Below are positions 10,568 to 23,924 of a stretch of 64,000 nt of DNA, in pieces. Made by a program: the position numbers and the translations under genes. Below the pieces are notes generated by a model, which made no database searches, was not told where the DNA came from, and worked only from the letters and a program-made list of their open reading frames with translations. Within the stretch, counting starts at the first letter, position 1, and each line of letters begins with the position of its first letter. Source of the stretch: Lichtheimia corymbifera B2541 (Eukaryota; Mucoromycota; Mucoromycetes; Mucorales; Lichtheimiaceae); contig JNEU01000835.1 in the NCBI GenBank assembly GCA_000697475.1, positions 124,001-188,000 on the forward strand. The letters run 5' to 3'.

Positions 10568-12903
10568 TCACCGTGGTGTTGCATGAGAAACATGATTGTC
10601 AAAAAGGGTCATATCATTGGATGAGAAGCCGCCACCTCCAGATGGGTCGTTATTGTTGAAATGCATGTCTAGATTGCCGAATCCTTGGCCGGCAAGGACA
10701 GCCGCAAAATCTTCTTCGGTAAATCCTTCTGGGATATCAAAGTTGGTGTTTGCTATATATATCATGAGTATATATATATATAAACAAAAGGTAGGGAGAA
10801 CTTACCACCATAGAGCACACTTTCAATGGTTGGGTCCATTTCCATCTTGACAGGAACAGCAGCTGTAGATGAAGACGCTCCATATTGATCCATGCATTGT
10901 TGTTGTTGTTGTTGTTGTTGAGAAGAAGATTCATCTTTGTAATCATCAAATGGGTCATGGTCATCATCACGATCAGGCGTTGCAAGTGCTGAAGAAGTGA
11001 AAGGTGCATAGCTCTTGGGTCTACCATAAGTGGTAGGTATCTGGCGCTGTTGTTGAGGAAATCGATTTGTAAAGGATGAAGATAAAGGCGACGAACCAAA
11101 AGTGAAGCTACCGGGCGATGAAGAAAGAGCGTTCGTTGGGACAGAAGACGAATAAGATGCTGATGGTGGCGGTTGCTGATTTTGTGGTTTGGGTGATGAC
11201 GAACCAAGACGAGGTGAGCTTGGTGTAGCATAAGGCGAGAATCTACGCGGATGTTGTTGTTGTGCTGTCATGGGTGGTGACCCAATATGCATTCTGTTGA
11301 GTGACATGGTAACCGAATTGGGTGAACCAGGGATCATTAATGACGAATTAGGCACTGAAGAGGATGAACCACCAGCTCCAAGCATAGGCGATTGAGGTGG
11401 TTGTTGTTGCACTGCTGCATGAATGGCCATAGGTGATGAAGCTTGGAATGAACGTGGACGTGCAGATTCAATAGGACGTGATGATGGTGGTGGTGGTTGA
11501 GAATGTCGTTGAATCTTTCCACTCCTTCTATCCTTGATCAATTCACGTTCCTCTTGCAAGCGTTGCACAAGAACCACCTTTTTCCCTGTTGCTGGTTTTC
11601 CTCGTTGTCGTAACATGTCCTTGAGTTCTGATACAGTGATATCATCAAAGTCCACCTTTATCAACTGATCATCCAATTGACGTTGATGTTCTTCGGCATC
11701 AAAGGGTACTGCATTGGGAGGCCGTTGTACTCGTTGGATCTGAATAGGCATTGTTCTTGAAGGAAATGACGTAGCTTGACCCCCTTTCATCATTCCACTT
11801 GTGCTTCCATTCCCAAAGCTTCCCACTTGTAAAGGTGATGTTCCTGCAGGAAATGATGATGCAGCACCGGTACTTTCATCGAAACGTGTGGTTGGTATGG
11901 TTGGCACTGACGTTCCAAAAGCAGCAGCAGCACCAAGAGAAGATCGTTGTTGCGTCGAAGATGTCTTTGGTGCAGATCCAGCCATGCCACTTGATGTCTT
12001 TTTGTTGTAGTTGACTCTGAAACGTGCTTGTAATTCATTTTGTCTGCGTTGATGATCGATCTCAGATGACCTTGTTGCATGGGCAACGGCGGCACTGCCG
12101 CTTGCATTGATGGGTATAGGGCTACTGGTTCGTTTCAGTCTCATGCCAGGTGAGCGACGATTGTCCTTTTTGATTGGTTTAGCAGATGCCATTGTCCTCG
12201 TGGTATCCTGAACAGCACCAGAAGTATTGATGGTAGGCATGGTATCAGGATAGGATAAACGTATTTGTTGCTGATCAGATTGATGAATATCCATAGGTGC
12301 ACTGCTTCCAGCAACGGTATCCATGCCAACACCACCACCTCCTCCACCTCCTCCAAAAGAATCTTCCATATCGTCAAACATGACCGATGCATTCGAAATA
12401 TCAGCGTCATCCATGAAATCTTGTTGTTCAAGCGCTTCACGTTGCATGGTAGCTCGCTGCTGTTCCTGCAATAGTTGCTGCTGTCGCACAAAGTTTGGAT
12501 CGGATAGAAGAATATCCTGCTGATTACCCAAAGAGAAGAACATACTAGGATCTTGTTGTTGTTGTTGTTGTTTATCTTCAAAGGATGATGCAAGCAGTTG
12601 TTGAGTGGTTGCGGCATCTTGATTGCTCCAAGAACCCAAGTGTTTGTAGAAATCGTCCATATACGTATCTTGACCAGTCATTGAAAGAAAGGGGTCGTAC
12701 GAAGAGCTGGGTTGTTGAGAAGAAGTTGCATTGTCAAAAGGAAACAAGATTGAGCCGTTATTGGTGGATTGTTGAATGGGTTGTGGTTGAGGATGGTTTG
12801 AATTGGACGATGTGGGCATGTAAGAGTCTAGAGAATGAGGGTCGTCCTTTCGTCTCCCATGGTTGTATTCTCCAGTTGAGGAAGTATTGTCATTGTAGAA
12901 CAT
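10568..12903 (-). CDS. glutamine- and serine-rich SAP-domain protein, probable transcription or chromatin factor
   Basis: A nuclear regulator is likely. The ATG at 12903 starts MFYNDNTSSTGEYNHGRRK. One intron lies between about 10755 and 10803 (GTAAGT donor at the 5' side), and a short last exon ends VSHATPR. The protein is about 760 residues, mostly low complexity, with several polyglutamine runs and a glycine run. The one clear fold is a SAP motif near residues 417-457 (DITVSELKDMLRQRGKPATG then KKVVLVQRLQEE), a helix-turn-helix that binds AT-rich DNA. A basic patch (MRLKRTSS) and a positively charged segment (RRQNELQARFRVNY) precede it, and an acidic C-terminus (EGFTEEDFAAVLAG) could activate transcription. 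The SAP plus Q-rich plan recalls MRTF/myocardin or PIAS proteins, but I see no RPEL repeat, leucine zipper or SP-RING. Two longer ATG-less or upstream readings were discarded. Confidence 0.8.
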
Positions 12904-13604
12904 ATTCACTGTGACATGAAAAAGTGGCGTTCTCTTATGAGCTAAAAAGACAAGGCAAAGTGAAAGAGAGAATGTTGGAAAACGATATGCGGACCATGAA
13001 AAAAAAAGTATGCGGATGGGTGCAAGTGCCGGCTCGGGCAATGTTTGTTTGTAGCCTGCTACCTCCTCCTGTTGTCGTTATAGTGGGCTGTGTATATAAC
13101 AAGCTTCAACTCAGACCTCTTTTCTTTTACAGAAGAGTCTTTAGAGAAAAGATCATCCTTATTTTCGCTGACAAAGTGCCAAGAGAAGAAGAATCGAATC
13201 GGTTTCGATCAGATTCTGACTCACTACTCCATAGGGAATCAAGACTTGATTTGGATATAAAAAGCTCTTTATAGGGATAATCTCATGAGAATGATATCAA
13301 CATGATGATATCAAGATTCATAGTAATAGCGAGAGACACATATAATACAGAATACAAATTCATCGGGAAACATCCTTTTCAGGCACCTCACCCCCACATC
13401 AGATTGCTGCACAACAACGGATGAGGTCAAAAACAAGTCATCTGAATGTGCCACGAACGATCCAATCCTGAGTTGAATATACCACGCCACTAAGATAACA
13501 TGTACACTGCGGGGTGAGCGGAAGTATACAATGCTTATCGTGCACATGCAGAATGCAAGATTTTTTTCTTCTTCCTCTCTTTCCTTCCTTCTTAATATCG
13601 AATC
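12904..13604. other. divergent promoter region between the SAP gene and FUR1
   Basis: This is a shared upstream region with pyrimidine-rich stretches (TTTTTTTCTTCTTCC just before the FUR1 start) typical of fungal promoters. I see no further gene. Confidence 0.45.
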
Positions 13605-14593
<989 letters not shown>

Positions 14594-16383
14594 GGAGCAT
14601 ATCATATGTATAAATAAAAAAACTATATCCCAACATAAACGGCTTCATTATGAAGGAAGGGTCTCATTGTTAAGGATATCTATAATAGTGTGGTAGGGTC
14701 ATTCATACATAACATGGCTCGTTTTTGGAAATTGGTCGGCTTCTTTGAATAAGATGGGAGTCGAGTTGCATGAAAATAGTAATCACGCGATGTTCCTTAT
14801 GCCAAATGACATTGGAATTTCATTCCAATCTGGGACATGATGATTTTTGACTCCCCCAAAAGCTGGCTTTTTTAATGCAAGGGTCGCCCATGCCCTATTG
14901 ATAGCTTTCTTTTTATAGGTGACAGTTTTTACAACCTTCAGGTAGATAAGAATGTGATGCCATATATGGTGATGCTCACAAGGTTGCTTGTACACAAGAT
15001 AACAATGCCATCTTATTGCCGAGCTACCCAGTGTGATATATCGTCAAATGGTGTGCTCATGATCAGGAGCAATACTACTACGAGTAAAAGTGGGGCCCCT
15101 ACACTAGAGCCGATGGAGCGAAAATCAAGGTTTTGGATAATGCATTTTCCCTGAGACGTCTCATCCGATATAGGTGCCATGTCAAATGGCGGGCTGAACC
15201 GAGAATCCCGACAGGGATTAGCAACGTCCTTTTGTTTCATTTCATTGTCGGTTGTTCCTGGACATAATTCCTTGTCTCTGTTTTACGTAATTTAGCGGAA
15301 TAAAGCATGAGAGCGCACATTTACCTCCAGGGTTGTTTTCCTTGCATAATACATTTACATGCATTCATCTATGTGATGGTGCACGTTACTGCCTTGGATC
15401 AATTACATTCTTTGCTGGTCACATGACTTTTGAGTCTACGGGCATACGTAGATCCACGCAATCGGCTTGTCGGGTAATGTTCACCGGCAGTGATAGGGTG
15501 TCACACTTTTATTGTTTCAGGGGGGAAGAAAAGGAAACAGCAAGATGTGCCGAACGTACAACATTGGATGTCAGCTTATTTGCACGAGATGTGGCAGCTA
15601 TGATTATAGCACCTATGTTATTCAACAGCAGCGACTTTGAATAATAATGGCTTCTTGAAAACAATGAGAAGATAGTCTAGCCTATATAGGGCTACCTGAA
15701 GCTGGTTTTTTCCCGGTGAAAAATCACTCACGCACATAGCACTGTAACACGGCAGCTATGTATACGATCGCTGCTACTTATCGGCTCAACTTTTTATGTA
15801 AGCGCATGTGCGTATTTAAGATGGGCGGTTCCCGAACAACCGCCACGTGGGAGGATAATATGAGTAACAGGCCTAGACTGATAAACAAAAAAGCATGCAC
15901 GTTACTGTTGTAAAAAAAAAAAAAAACAATAGATCGACCACACGGTCTGGATGGTTGTGGAGAAACACATGAATCATCAACAAACGCATGTGCCAACTAA
16001 ACCCTTAACCTTTCATGCTGGGTGGCAAAATGATATCGGTGATGAGTTTTCCCCGTTACAAGTGCGCGCATTCTTTGGCTATTCTTCTTCTACTACATCT
16101 ACCCCATTTTCCCCGTGATTTGTCGCCATCGCATGTAAAATGATGAAACGCATTGGCTAAACTGCTGAGATAATGCAGGACCGAAAGAGCCGATGTGATC
16201 CAAAAGGGACGTTTGCATGTTTCCAAATTCTGCGGAAAGCAAAAAGACCATCATGGGCCGACCGATTACTAAAACAGGCACTGGATCATGTCCTTTTATA
16301 TATCTGTGTGCGAATCTTTTTCCCTCTCACTTTCTTTCTCTTTCATTGAAACTTGGTGTTTTCTTTTTCTTTGTATACTTTCT
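14594..16383. other. long intergenic region, nothing recognised
   Basis: About 1.8 kb without a supported gene. Short open frames (for example around 15333-15644) lack ATG context, splice signals or family motifs. There is a poly-A run near 15912-15926. The right part carries the promoter of the kinase gene, with pyrimidine-rich CTTTTTCCCTCTCACTTTC before its ATG. Confidence 0.4.
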
Positions 16384-18371
16384 ATGCTTCATTACCATAC
16401 AGATACCCGATCACGACCTTCATCCCTCTCTCAGCAAGTGCTCGTTCACAATCTTCATGCTGCCGATTTTAATACACCAGCCAAGATTTTGCAATACAAT
16501 CAACGTGATGGTGGTTGCCATAAATTCGAGAATGTAACGCCAGACGTATCCATCCCAGGCACTCCAGCACCACACGATCATATTGATGAATATGAAGCGA
16601 GCCATGATGAATCCCCGAGTGTTGAACATCAACAGTACTTTGGTCGTAAACCACCATCCAATGTCGATACCCCGACATCCTTGTCTCCCCATCATAGTGG
16701 TGAAAAGCAACAACAGCAACAACGACCTAAACCCGTTGCTCGGCATTCTTCTGGAACCATTGTATCAAACCAGCCTTCGCCTCAGATTGTGATTTCATCC
16801 TCATCTTCGCCTAGTACACCATTGTCGCTTTCACGTCCCGCTTCACCAACAGGCGGTAATGCCAAGAATCACCACCTTAATCATATTGATGATGACGATG
16901 ATGATGATGATGATGATGATCGCACATTAAGCAGCATAGGCGAGCAACCTGTACCCAGCGCCAGCACCTCAACATCGATTCCTAGTCGACCCTCAACACC
17001 ATCCCAATTCATGTTCAAGAAACCAGAGTACAATACAAAGTACAAGCAAACCCACTTTCATCACTTGGAGAAAAAGGAGACACTTTTCCATGGACTCAAA
17101 CGCTTTTTCAAACACGACAAGCACAAGAAAAAGAAAGGTGTATCCGAAAACAAAACGACTATCAGTGCGAGTAGCAGTATGAGCGATTTGAGCTTTGCGA
17201 ACGAGTTCAATAAGGACATTGAAGGACGCTATGGCAAATGGGGTAAGTGTTTTCCCTTTTGTGCGGAACATGGCAAAATGTGAAACATACGGTGGTAGTA
17301 ACGAATGGTTGGTTGATGCTGTTTTAGGACGCTTTGTCGGTAAAGGTGCCGGTGGTTCGGTGCGTGTGATTCGTCGGAGCACGGATGGCAAGACATTTGC
17401 TGTCAAGCAGTTTCGAAAGAGAGCACCCCATGAAAATGAAAAGGAGTATGTCAAAAAGGTCACTGCCGAATTCTGCATTGGATCCACTTTACATAATGCC
17501 AATGTCATTGAGACACTGGATATCATTCAAGAACGCTCATCGTTTTACGAAATCATGGAATACGCACCCAACGACTTGTTCAACATTGTCATGAGTGGCA
17601 AAATGACACGTGAGGAAATTGCATGCTGCTGGCGGCAAATGCTCAATGGTGTACAATACTTGCATTCAATGGGTATCGCTCATCGTGATCTCAAGCTGGA
17701 TAACATGATGCTTGACGAACGTGGTATTGTGAAGCTAATTGACTTTGGATGTGCCGTGGTGTACAAGTATCCATTCGAAGATAAGATGCACAGGAGCAAG
17801 GGTAAGCTTTCTTATATGCATTGGATCACGTGCATGATGCTCATTGATATCTTTCTTAGGTGTGTGTGGTTCGGATCCTTATATTGCACCAGAACAATAC
17901 ACCCAACCTGATTATGATCCTGCAGCAAGTGACCTATGGAGTTGTGCCATTGTCTTTATTTGCATGACCATTCGCCGTTTCCCATGGCGGATACCACGTC
18001 CTTCTCAAGATCAATCTTTCAAAAACTTTATTACGCCATCCACAAATGGTGCTGCTCGCCTATTCAAGTTATTGCCACGTGAAGCACGGCCCATCTTTGC
18101 ACGTATTCTCGAAACCGATCCCACCAAACGTTGCTCTCTGGATGATATCCTTGCTGACTCATGGGTGAATGGCATTCCTATGTGTACTCCAGAAAAGCAT
18201 GCAGCTGATCATATGCATCATTTGCTAACGCGTCCTTCTGATCCACGTGTTCTTGAGCGAGGCAATGTTGTGGTTCTTGACATTGAAACGCCTTGTGTCT
18301 CTGGCGAAGAGGATTTCCCCACAAAGAAAAAGGATCGTCGCAAACATAAACATAAGCATAAGCACCACTAA
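16384..18371 (+). CDS. serine/threonine protein kinase, Hal5/Npr1-like family
   Basis: This fungal-type kinase family controls plasma-membrane transporters (potassium uptake, nutrient permease stability). Three exons: 16384-17242, 17328-17803 and 17860-18371. The first about 300 residues are a disordered, Ser/Pro/Gln-rich regulatory tail with an eleven-residue aspartate run and a basic [10 protein letters not shown] patch. The catalytic domain follows: [10 protein letters not shown] (glycine loop), FAVKQF (lysine), [10 protein letters not shown] (catalytic loop), LIDFGCA (DFG), and [14 protein letters not shown], an activation-loop ending characteristic of the Hal/Npr/Ptk branch. It ends in a Lys/His-rich tail. 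Which paralogue it corresponds to (Hal5, Npr1, Hrk1, Ptk2) is not resolvable here. The start could also be an upstream in-frame codon, but the ATG at 16384 is the most reasonable. Confidence 0.88.
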
Positions 18372-18557
18372 CTTCTTCCTCATTCATATTATACTCCACC
18401 ATCAGCATCTTACTCATCCGATGTACTATATCCCATACACACACACCACACTCGAGTTCTTCCTTACTACTGTTTACATTTTTTGCTTTATTTCATCTCG
18501 TGTACACGTTCTTCAAAGCATCGAGTAAATACACACAACACATATTTAAAACACTAT

Positions 18558-18974
18558 TTATGATGATTTCTGATTGATACGTTCTTTGATGAGTTGTTCA
18601 ATGCTATCAATGGTAGGCTGACCAATAGCTGCTGCACCGCGATTCCAATCCACCACCATGGGTCGTTGCAATAAGCCTGGATCTTCATGGATAACACTAG
18701 CTATCTCGGCCCAATCTTGTACGTGAGCATCGGGTCTAACCATATGATGCCATGCTGATTCGGCACCTTGTTTGGGAAGGAAACTGGCAATTTGACGTAG
18801 TTGGTCTATGGTGGGCTTGTCGTCCTTGTCCATAACGTCCACTCGATAAGCATCGCTGCCATCCTCACGTCGACATGAGCGCTTGAGCATTTCTAAAGCA
18901 GCACGCGATTGGGCGATATTGGCATTGTGGAAAAGAGTGAGAATGGGGAGTGTTCTGGGAGGTCGAAACGACAT
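18558..18974 (-). CDS. thioredoxin-like redox protein, Fmp46/DUF1687 family
   Basis: A single-exon gene of 138 codons, ATG at 18974 (MSFRPPRTLPILTLFHN). The N-terminus TLPILTLFHNANIAQSRAAL resembles the first strand and helix of the ArsC/YffB thioredoxin-like fold. The segment PTIDQLRQIASFLPKQ and the closing LQRPMVVDWNRGAAAIGQP match the pattern of fungal Fmp46, a putative mitochondrial redox protein (TxDQLRxI, then RPVxVDWNxGxAxVG). No CxxC is present. The catalytic position near FHN has no cysteine here, so enzymatic activity is doubtful. No strong targeting peptide is evident. It is convergent with the kinase gene, with only about 190 bases between stop codons. Confidence 0.7.
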   Translation of the reverse strand: MSFRPPRTLPILTLFHNANIAQSRAALEMLKRSCRREDGSDAYRVDVMDKDDKPTIDQLRQIASFLPKQGAESAWHHMVRPDAHVQDWAEIASVIHEDPGLLQRPMVVDWNRGAAAIGQPTIDSIEQLIKERINQKSS

Positions 18975-19927
18975 GGTCTTGAAAAGAGGAAAAGAAAAAG
19001 ATAGAATGCGCAGCACTTAATGTCCACGCGGCATAATATTATTGTGAGACGTGCATTATATGCTACAAACAGAAATATGCCCTTCACTATTGATATTGTT
19101 ACATGGAGGAAATAATATTGCATTCAATGTTTGCTATCAGTGGTAATGGGAACAGAGTGCCCAAGGAGATTGGCTGTATATCATGCTCTGTACATAATTC
19201 TCCCATCGAGAAAAGCTTATCGTTCTTTGTATTTAACCTTGTGTCCCAGTAATTCATCCGATTCATCTCGTTACTATACCCGATCCTATGGCTCATGCGC
19301 ACACACAACAAGTAGATCATTCCCTTGACCCCTTTTCGGTCACATCTTCCATTTTCAGAATACATTGAATCTCTTCACATGTTCTCCATAATGATCGACT
19401 TCCAAGCGAGAAAAAAGATCCTGCAGTAAAATGCTGCATCATGATGTAGTAGTAGTAAACTTTATCCGCTCCCGTCGTTCGGATGAAAAAGTATTGTTAT
19501 CGTGGGAAGCTATCCACAAATGAGTGAAACCCATCCATTGGTGAACAACAAAAATGCTACATAGTAGATGATGATGGGACCCATTGAGGAGGAGTTGCAT
19601 GCATGCATAATCAAGGGTAATGTTTCCCACTCTATTCAAAGCTTTTTGGATTGAGAAGGGGCTGAGGAGGATGGTGTCACATCTTGTCATTATCGATACG
19701 TTTATTTATCGTTGTCATTATGATATGGAGTGGCTATGTAGTAAAGGGCAAAGGGAAATATCATGACTCAGGAATCTTTTGTGCCGTACATAAAAAGGAA
19801 AAAGGGGCACCCTGCCGTCGGTGATAATTAAGTTGTCTGTGTGCTCTTTTTTTTTCTTTTCCCTTTCTTTTTCTTTTCCGTATCACTCTTCATCCACCGA
19901 CATCCACCTTCAACAGCAGCATTTGTA
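18975..19927. other. intergenic promoter region
   Basis: Lies between the divergent Fmp46-like and DHA2 transporter genes. The part just before 19928 is strongly pyrimidine-rich (TTTTTTTTTCTTTTCCC), as at other promoters in this window. No gene recognised. Confidence 0.4.
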
Positions 19928-22067
19928 ATGGAGCGAAGGGAGGAAACCACGCCTCTTTTGAACGATACTCTGTCACCGGCAGGTTACAAGACAACCTCTG
20001 CTTCCAGCGATAACGATGATTGCATTACCATCCTCACTTCCAATCCACCCTCGTTGGCAAGTCGACGAAGCAGCACCTCCTCCAGTTCTAGCAGCAGTAA
20101 AGGCACCGCCCAACAGCAAGATGATATTGTAGCTCGTCGCCTTAATGGTGCATCGCTGCTTACTGTTCTGGGATCGTAAGTCATCATCCTTTTTTGTTTT
20201 GTTTCATCGTTTTTAACTCACATTGTGCGATAAAGGATTTGGGTTGCTGTCACGCTGGGTTCCTTGGATTCATCCATTGTAGCCACGATCTATGCACAAA
20301 TTGGTACCGAATTTCAAAAGTAAGTATGATGGAATTATTTACCTGGGATGATGTATTGTTGACATGTGCCATTCCCTTAGGTCGAACGAGATTGTATGGA
20401 TTGCCACAGCGTATCTTCTGAGCTACACTGCATTGCAGCCCCTGTGTAAGTATATTCTGCTAATCAGAGAGGAGAACGAAAATTATAAGCATTGTGTAAC
20501 CAACCATTCATCGGTGTTGTATACCTTTTCGATGTGCAGATGGCCGGATCTCGGACGTCTTTGGTCGCAAGTCTGCTTTGCTCTTTGCAACGGTTGTCTT
20601 TTTCATCGGCTCATTGCTCTGTGGTGCTGCTCCCAACTTATGGTCACTTGTTGTAGCACGTCTCGTGGCTGGTCTTGGTGGCGGTGGTATCAACACATTG
20701 ACTACTGTCATTATCAGTGACTTGGTGTCTTTGCGAGATCGTGGTAAATACCAAGGATACGGTAATATGGCATATGGTGTAAGTGTAGTGTAACAAATTG
20801 AGACAAGGCCGATGCACGGAGGATGCTGTAGCATTTGTGTGTCTGTTGTGCGGTAATCCAACTTTTTGCTAAAGTGCGATGATGTTTTGCTCCGTAGCTC
20901 GGCTCATTGATGGGTGGTCCATTGGGTGGATTCATTACTGATACAGTGGGATGGCGTTGGTGCTTTTATATCAACCTTCCAATCCTGCTTGTGACCATCT
21001 ATGTGGCATCCTGTGTCATGACCAACTATAACCTCAAGGAACGCAACGACAACTCGACATTGATGGAACGTCTCAAGATGATCGATTGGCTTGGTGCTGG
21101 AACCATTGTAACAGCTGTGGTGGCATTCATGGTAGCAACGTCGTTGGGTGGCAACACACGTCCTTGGTCTGATCCTTTTGTACTTGGTTGCTTGGCTGCA
21201 TCGGTTGTGTTGACCTTGCTCTTTGGTGTGGTTGAAGCCAAGGTTGCTAATAATCCCTTGATGCCATGGTCCATTGTCACCAGTCGTACTCCACTCGCAT
21301 GCTCCTTGGCCAACTTTTGGACATTGATGGCAACCATGTCATCGGTGTATATGATCCCACTTTACTTGCAAGCAGTTCTTGGAAATAGCCCAACTCGTGC
21401 AGGTCTCTATTTGATGCCTCGTATTGTATCATTATCATGCGGCTCTGTATTCTCAGGTTTCTTTATCTCACGTACCGGTGAATATAAGGGCATCACCATC
21501 ACTGCCGCCTTTACGTTGCTCGTTGCAATCACTGGATATTCATTCTGGACAGCCACGACACCATTATGGTTCTACTTTCTCACCACTATCCTCGATGGCG
21601 TTTCCATGGGCATCCTCATTACAACAACTCTCATCGCCATGTTGTCGACTATTGCTGCATCTGAGATGGCCACCATTACGTCCATGTCATACTTGTTCCG
21701 ATCTGCTGGTGGTGTCATTGGTATCTCGGTGACATCGGCTGTTTTCCAAGCTGTCGTCAAGCGTATCCTCGCCCAAAAGATTACTGGCCCTGATGCTGAA
21801 AAGGTACACGAAAAAAGATCAGTGTCATTTCCATTCATGCAAGGATGCTAATCTACCCCGACCCTTATTTAGTATATTGAAATTGCCCGCCAGTCAATGA
21901 GCGAGGTGCGTTCATTGTTGCCAGCCGACATTTTGGATATTGTACTTGATGCCTACGAGGTTGCCCTGCGTTACAGTTTCTATTCCATGGTTGCCATGGC
22001 TGCACTTGCCTTCATCTCCACCTTATTCATTCAACGCTTTGAACTTTCTACCAAGGTTAGCAAGTAA
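19928..22067 (+). CDS. MFS transporter, DHA2 family (14-TM drug:H+ antiporter or vacuolar amino-acid type)
   Basis: The ATG at 19928 starts MERREETTPLLNDT; the exons are joined by GT-AG introns. TM1 carries WVAVTLGSLDSSIVATIY, the DHA2 motif D1 (LDxTIVNVALP-like). Motif A reads GRISDVFGRKSALLF. Motif C is seen in YGLGSLMGGPLGGFI and WRWCFYINLP closes the sixth helix, which are family hallmarks. Later helices follow to QRFELSTKVSK. The N-terminal cytosolic tail has an acidic dileucine signal (ETTPLL) and a serine run, which suggests sorting to the vacuole as in Vba-type basic amino-acid transporters. A plasma-membrane multidrug exporter is the alternative. Length is about 575 residues. Confidence 0.9.
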
Positions 22068-22529
22068 GGAGAAGAAAAGGATGAGAATTGTCATGATGGG
22101 TGTTCTGTTGTCAATGGATACCCTTCTTTTTTGTATCTATCTCCTCCCATGGCCCTCTTTCTTCTCCTTGTGTTTTCCTCTCTCTCTTCCTCTCCTATAC
22201 ATTCTCCACCCCAACCCCATAGAATGCGTTGTTGTATCATTCCCCCCTCCTATTCCTTTCTCGCTTCAATTTGACGCATCTTGAAGGCCCAATATATACC
22301 TCATGTAACTGATGGGAAATAGAAAAGAAAAGAAAATTATCATATAACCAATCATTGAGAATCGTGTCATTTGCAGTATACACCTTCATCCAATTATCCA
22401 TGTAACACTCACATATCATTATATGGGTCAAAGCATCCCACATGACAACAATTTTTATAAGCAATACTAAAACTTTTGTACGTCAATGATTCGCAATGGG
22501 GGTCATTATTATGCTAGGAAGAAGAGCAA
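22068..22529. other. convergent intergenic region
   Basis: This is the 3' flank shared by the DHA2 transporter and the kinase gene, pyrimidine-rich after the transporter stop. No gene seen. Confidence 0.45.
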
Positions 22530-23924
22530 TTAGAAATAGCTGTTGTGGTGAGGATGAGTGGTAGTGGTAGCGGCAATATTAGGAGGATGGTGATGGTCGT
22601 ACTTCATCCCCTCATGATGATGACGAGGAGGTGGTGGCAAGGTATCTCGTGGAGTAGTTGGTGGTGGTGTATCATCTTCAGATGCCATAGATGAACATGA
22701 TGTGGTCGACACGGACCAACAGGGTATGGTGACAGTGGTAATATCAGCATCACAATTTTCAATGTTTTCCCATTCTTCTTCTTCATGAGTTGAATATCCA
22801 TGGGCGTAATCCAGCATGTCCATGGCGGTTGAATAGGTAAAGCTGCAAGATGTCGAAGGGCTAAATTCCGAGCTACATGATGATACGACATCATGGTCGG
22901 TGGTGTGTGTTGGAGGTGTTTCTGGAAGCGGTATATCAGGTGGTGGCTGTGGTGCTGTGATGGGTTCTGCAATAAACGAATGACATTGCAATACACGCAT
23001 TCGAAGTTCAGGTAAAGATATGCGTAAAGCAGGATCCAAGCAAAAGACACGCTCCAAGATAGCATTCAGCTCGTTTGAAATGCATGGAAGAATGAGCTTG
23101 AAAAAGCCTGCAGTGCGTCGGGTATAAGCTGCAAAGGTGGAATCATGCATTGTAGCTTGCTTCCATGGGTTCCGTCCAGCGGTAAGATTGATGAGAATGA
23201 CACCCAGGCTCCACACATCGTTCGGACGTGTGCTATATCCCTTAATTCGCTTGTGGTCCCTGGTGATTCCACCTTGGCATTCTGTATCATATAACAGCAA
23301 TAATAATGAGTGATCATTCAATCCAAGAAATACCATGTGGGATGACACATTACCTGGTGAAAAATAAAAGGTAGATCCACATCCAAAATTGGCAGACACT
23401 GATTGCGTGGTGGCAAGCCCAAAATCAGCCAATTTGACTTGCTGATCTGGGAACACGAGAATGTTCTCTGGTTTAATATCACGATGGGCTACTCCATGAT
23501 TGTGACAATGCTGCACTGCATCAAGGATTTGTAAAAAGATATGCCGAATGGCTTCATTGTTCCCCACAATCGTGCTTGTTGGATGTGTGATGGCGCTAAA
23601 TAAATCTCCATACGGCGCGTATTCCAGCACAAGAAAGAGCCATTCACCCATCCATACTTGCTTAACAAAGGTCAGAATGTTATCGTGCTCATTCACTTGC
23701 TTGTGGATCTCTGCCTCACGGCATCGAAAAGACTCTGGGTGATGATGATTCATGGACGTTGTAACAAGTTTGACTGCATAAAGTCTACGCGTTTTGACAT
23801 GACGAGCTTGATAAACGATACCATAGGCGCCAACACCCAGCACAGCAATCAATTGGATGGTGCGGTTGTCGATAAAAGTGTTGAGTAGCACATGTGGATT
23901 GAGTGGTGGTTCTTGAATCGACAT
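22530..23924 (-). CDS. serine/threonine protein kinase, Ran1/Sks1/Vhs1-like
   Basis: Two exons: 23924-23354 and 23281-22530. The single intron, if read through, would insert an unrelated hydrophobic stretch. The catalytic domain fills the first about 300 residues: GVGAYGIVYQAR (glycine loop), YAVKLV (lysine), HRDIKPENILV, LADFGLATT, and after splicing GCGSTFYFSPECQGG, the activation segment typical of fission-yeast Ran1 and yeast Sks1/Vhs1 kinases. WSLGVILINLTAGRNPWK then DPALRISL complete the C-lobe. The remaining tail is rich in Ser, Thr, Pro and His with no fold. In yeasts this branch links nutrient state to meiosis or glucose adaptation; that role here is inference from family. Confidence 0.9.
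   Translation of the reverse strand: MSIQEPPLNPHVLLNTFIDNRTIQLIAVLGVGAYGIVYQARHVKTRRLYAVKLVTTSMNHHHPESFRCREAEIHKQVNEHDNILTFVKQVWMGEWLFLVLEYAPYGDLFSAITHPTSTIVGNNEAIRHIFLQILDAVQHCHNHGVAHRDIKPENILVFPDQQVKLADFGLATTQSVSANFGCGSTFYFSPGNVSSHMVFLGLNDHSLLLLLYDTECQGGITRDHKRIKGYSTRPNDVWSLGVILINLTAGRNPWKQATMHDSTFAAYTRRTAGFFKLILPCISNELNAILERVFCLDPALRISLPELRMRVLQCHSFIAEPITAPQPPPDIPLPETPPTHTTDHDVVSSCSSEFSPSTSCSFTYSTAMDMLDYAHGYSTHEEEEWENIENCDADITTVTIPCWSVSTTSCSSMASEDDTPPPTTPRDTLPPPPRHHHEGMKYDHHHPPNIAATTTTHPHHNSYF

Noticed and set aside
11337..12617. Histidine-, asparagine- or cysteine-rich ORFs in other frames of the SAP gene
   Set aside because: They are frame shadows of CAG/CAA repeat-rich coding sequence.
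15333..15644. 103-codon ORF in the 14.6-16.4 kb gap
   Set aside because: No ATG context, no splice sites, no motif, no promoter; consistent with chance.
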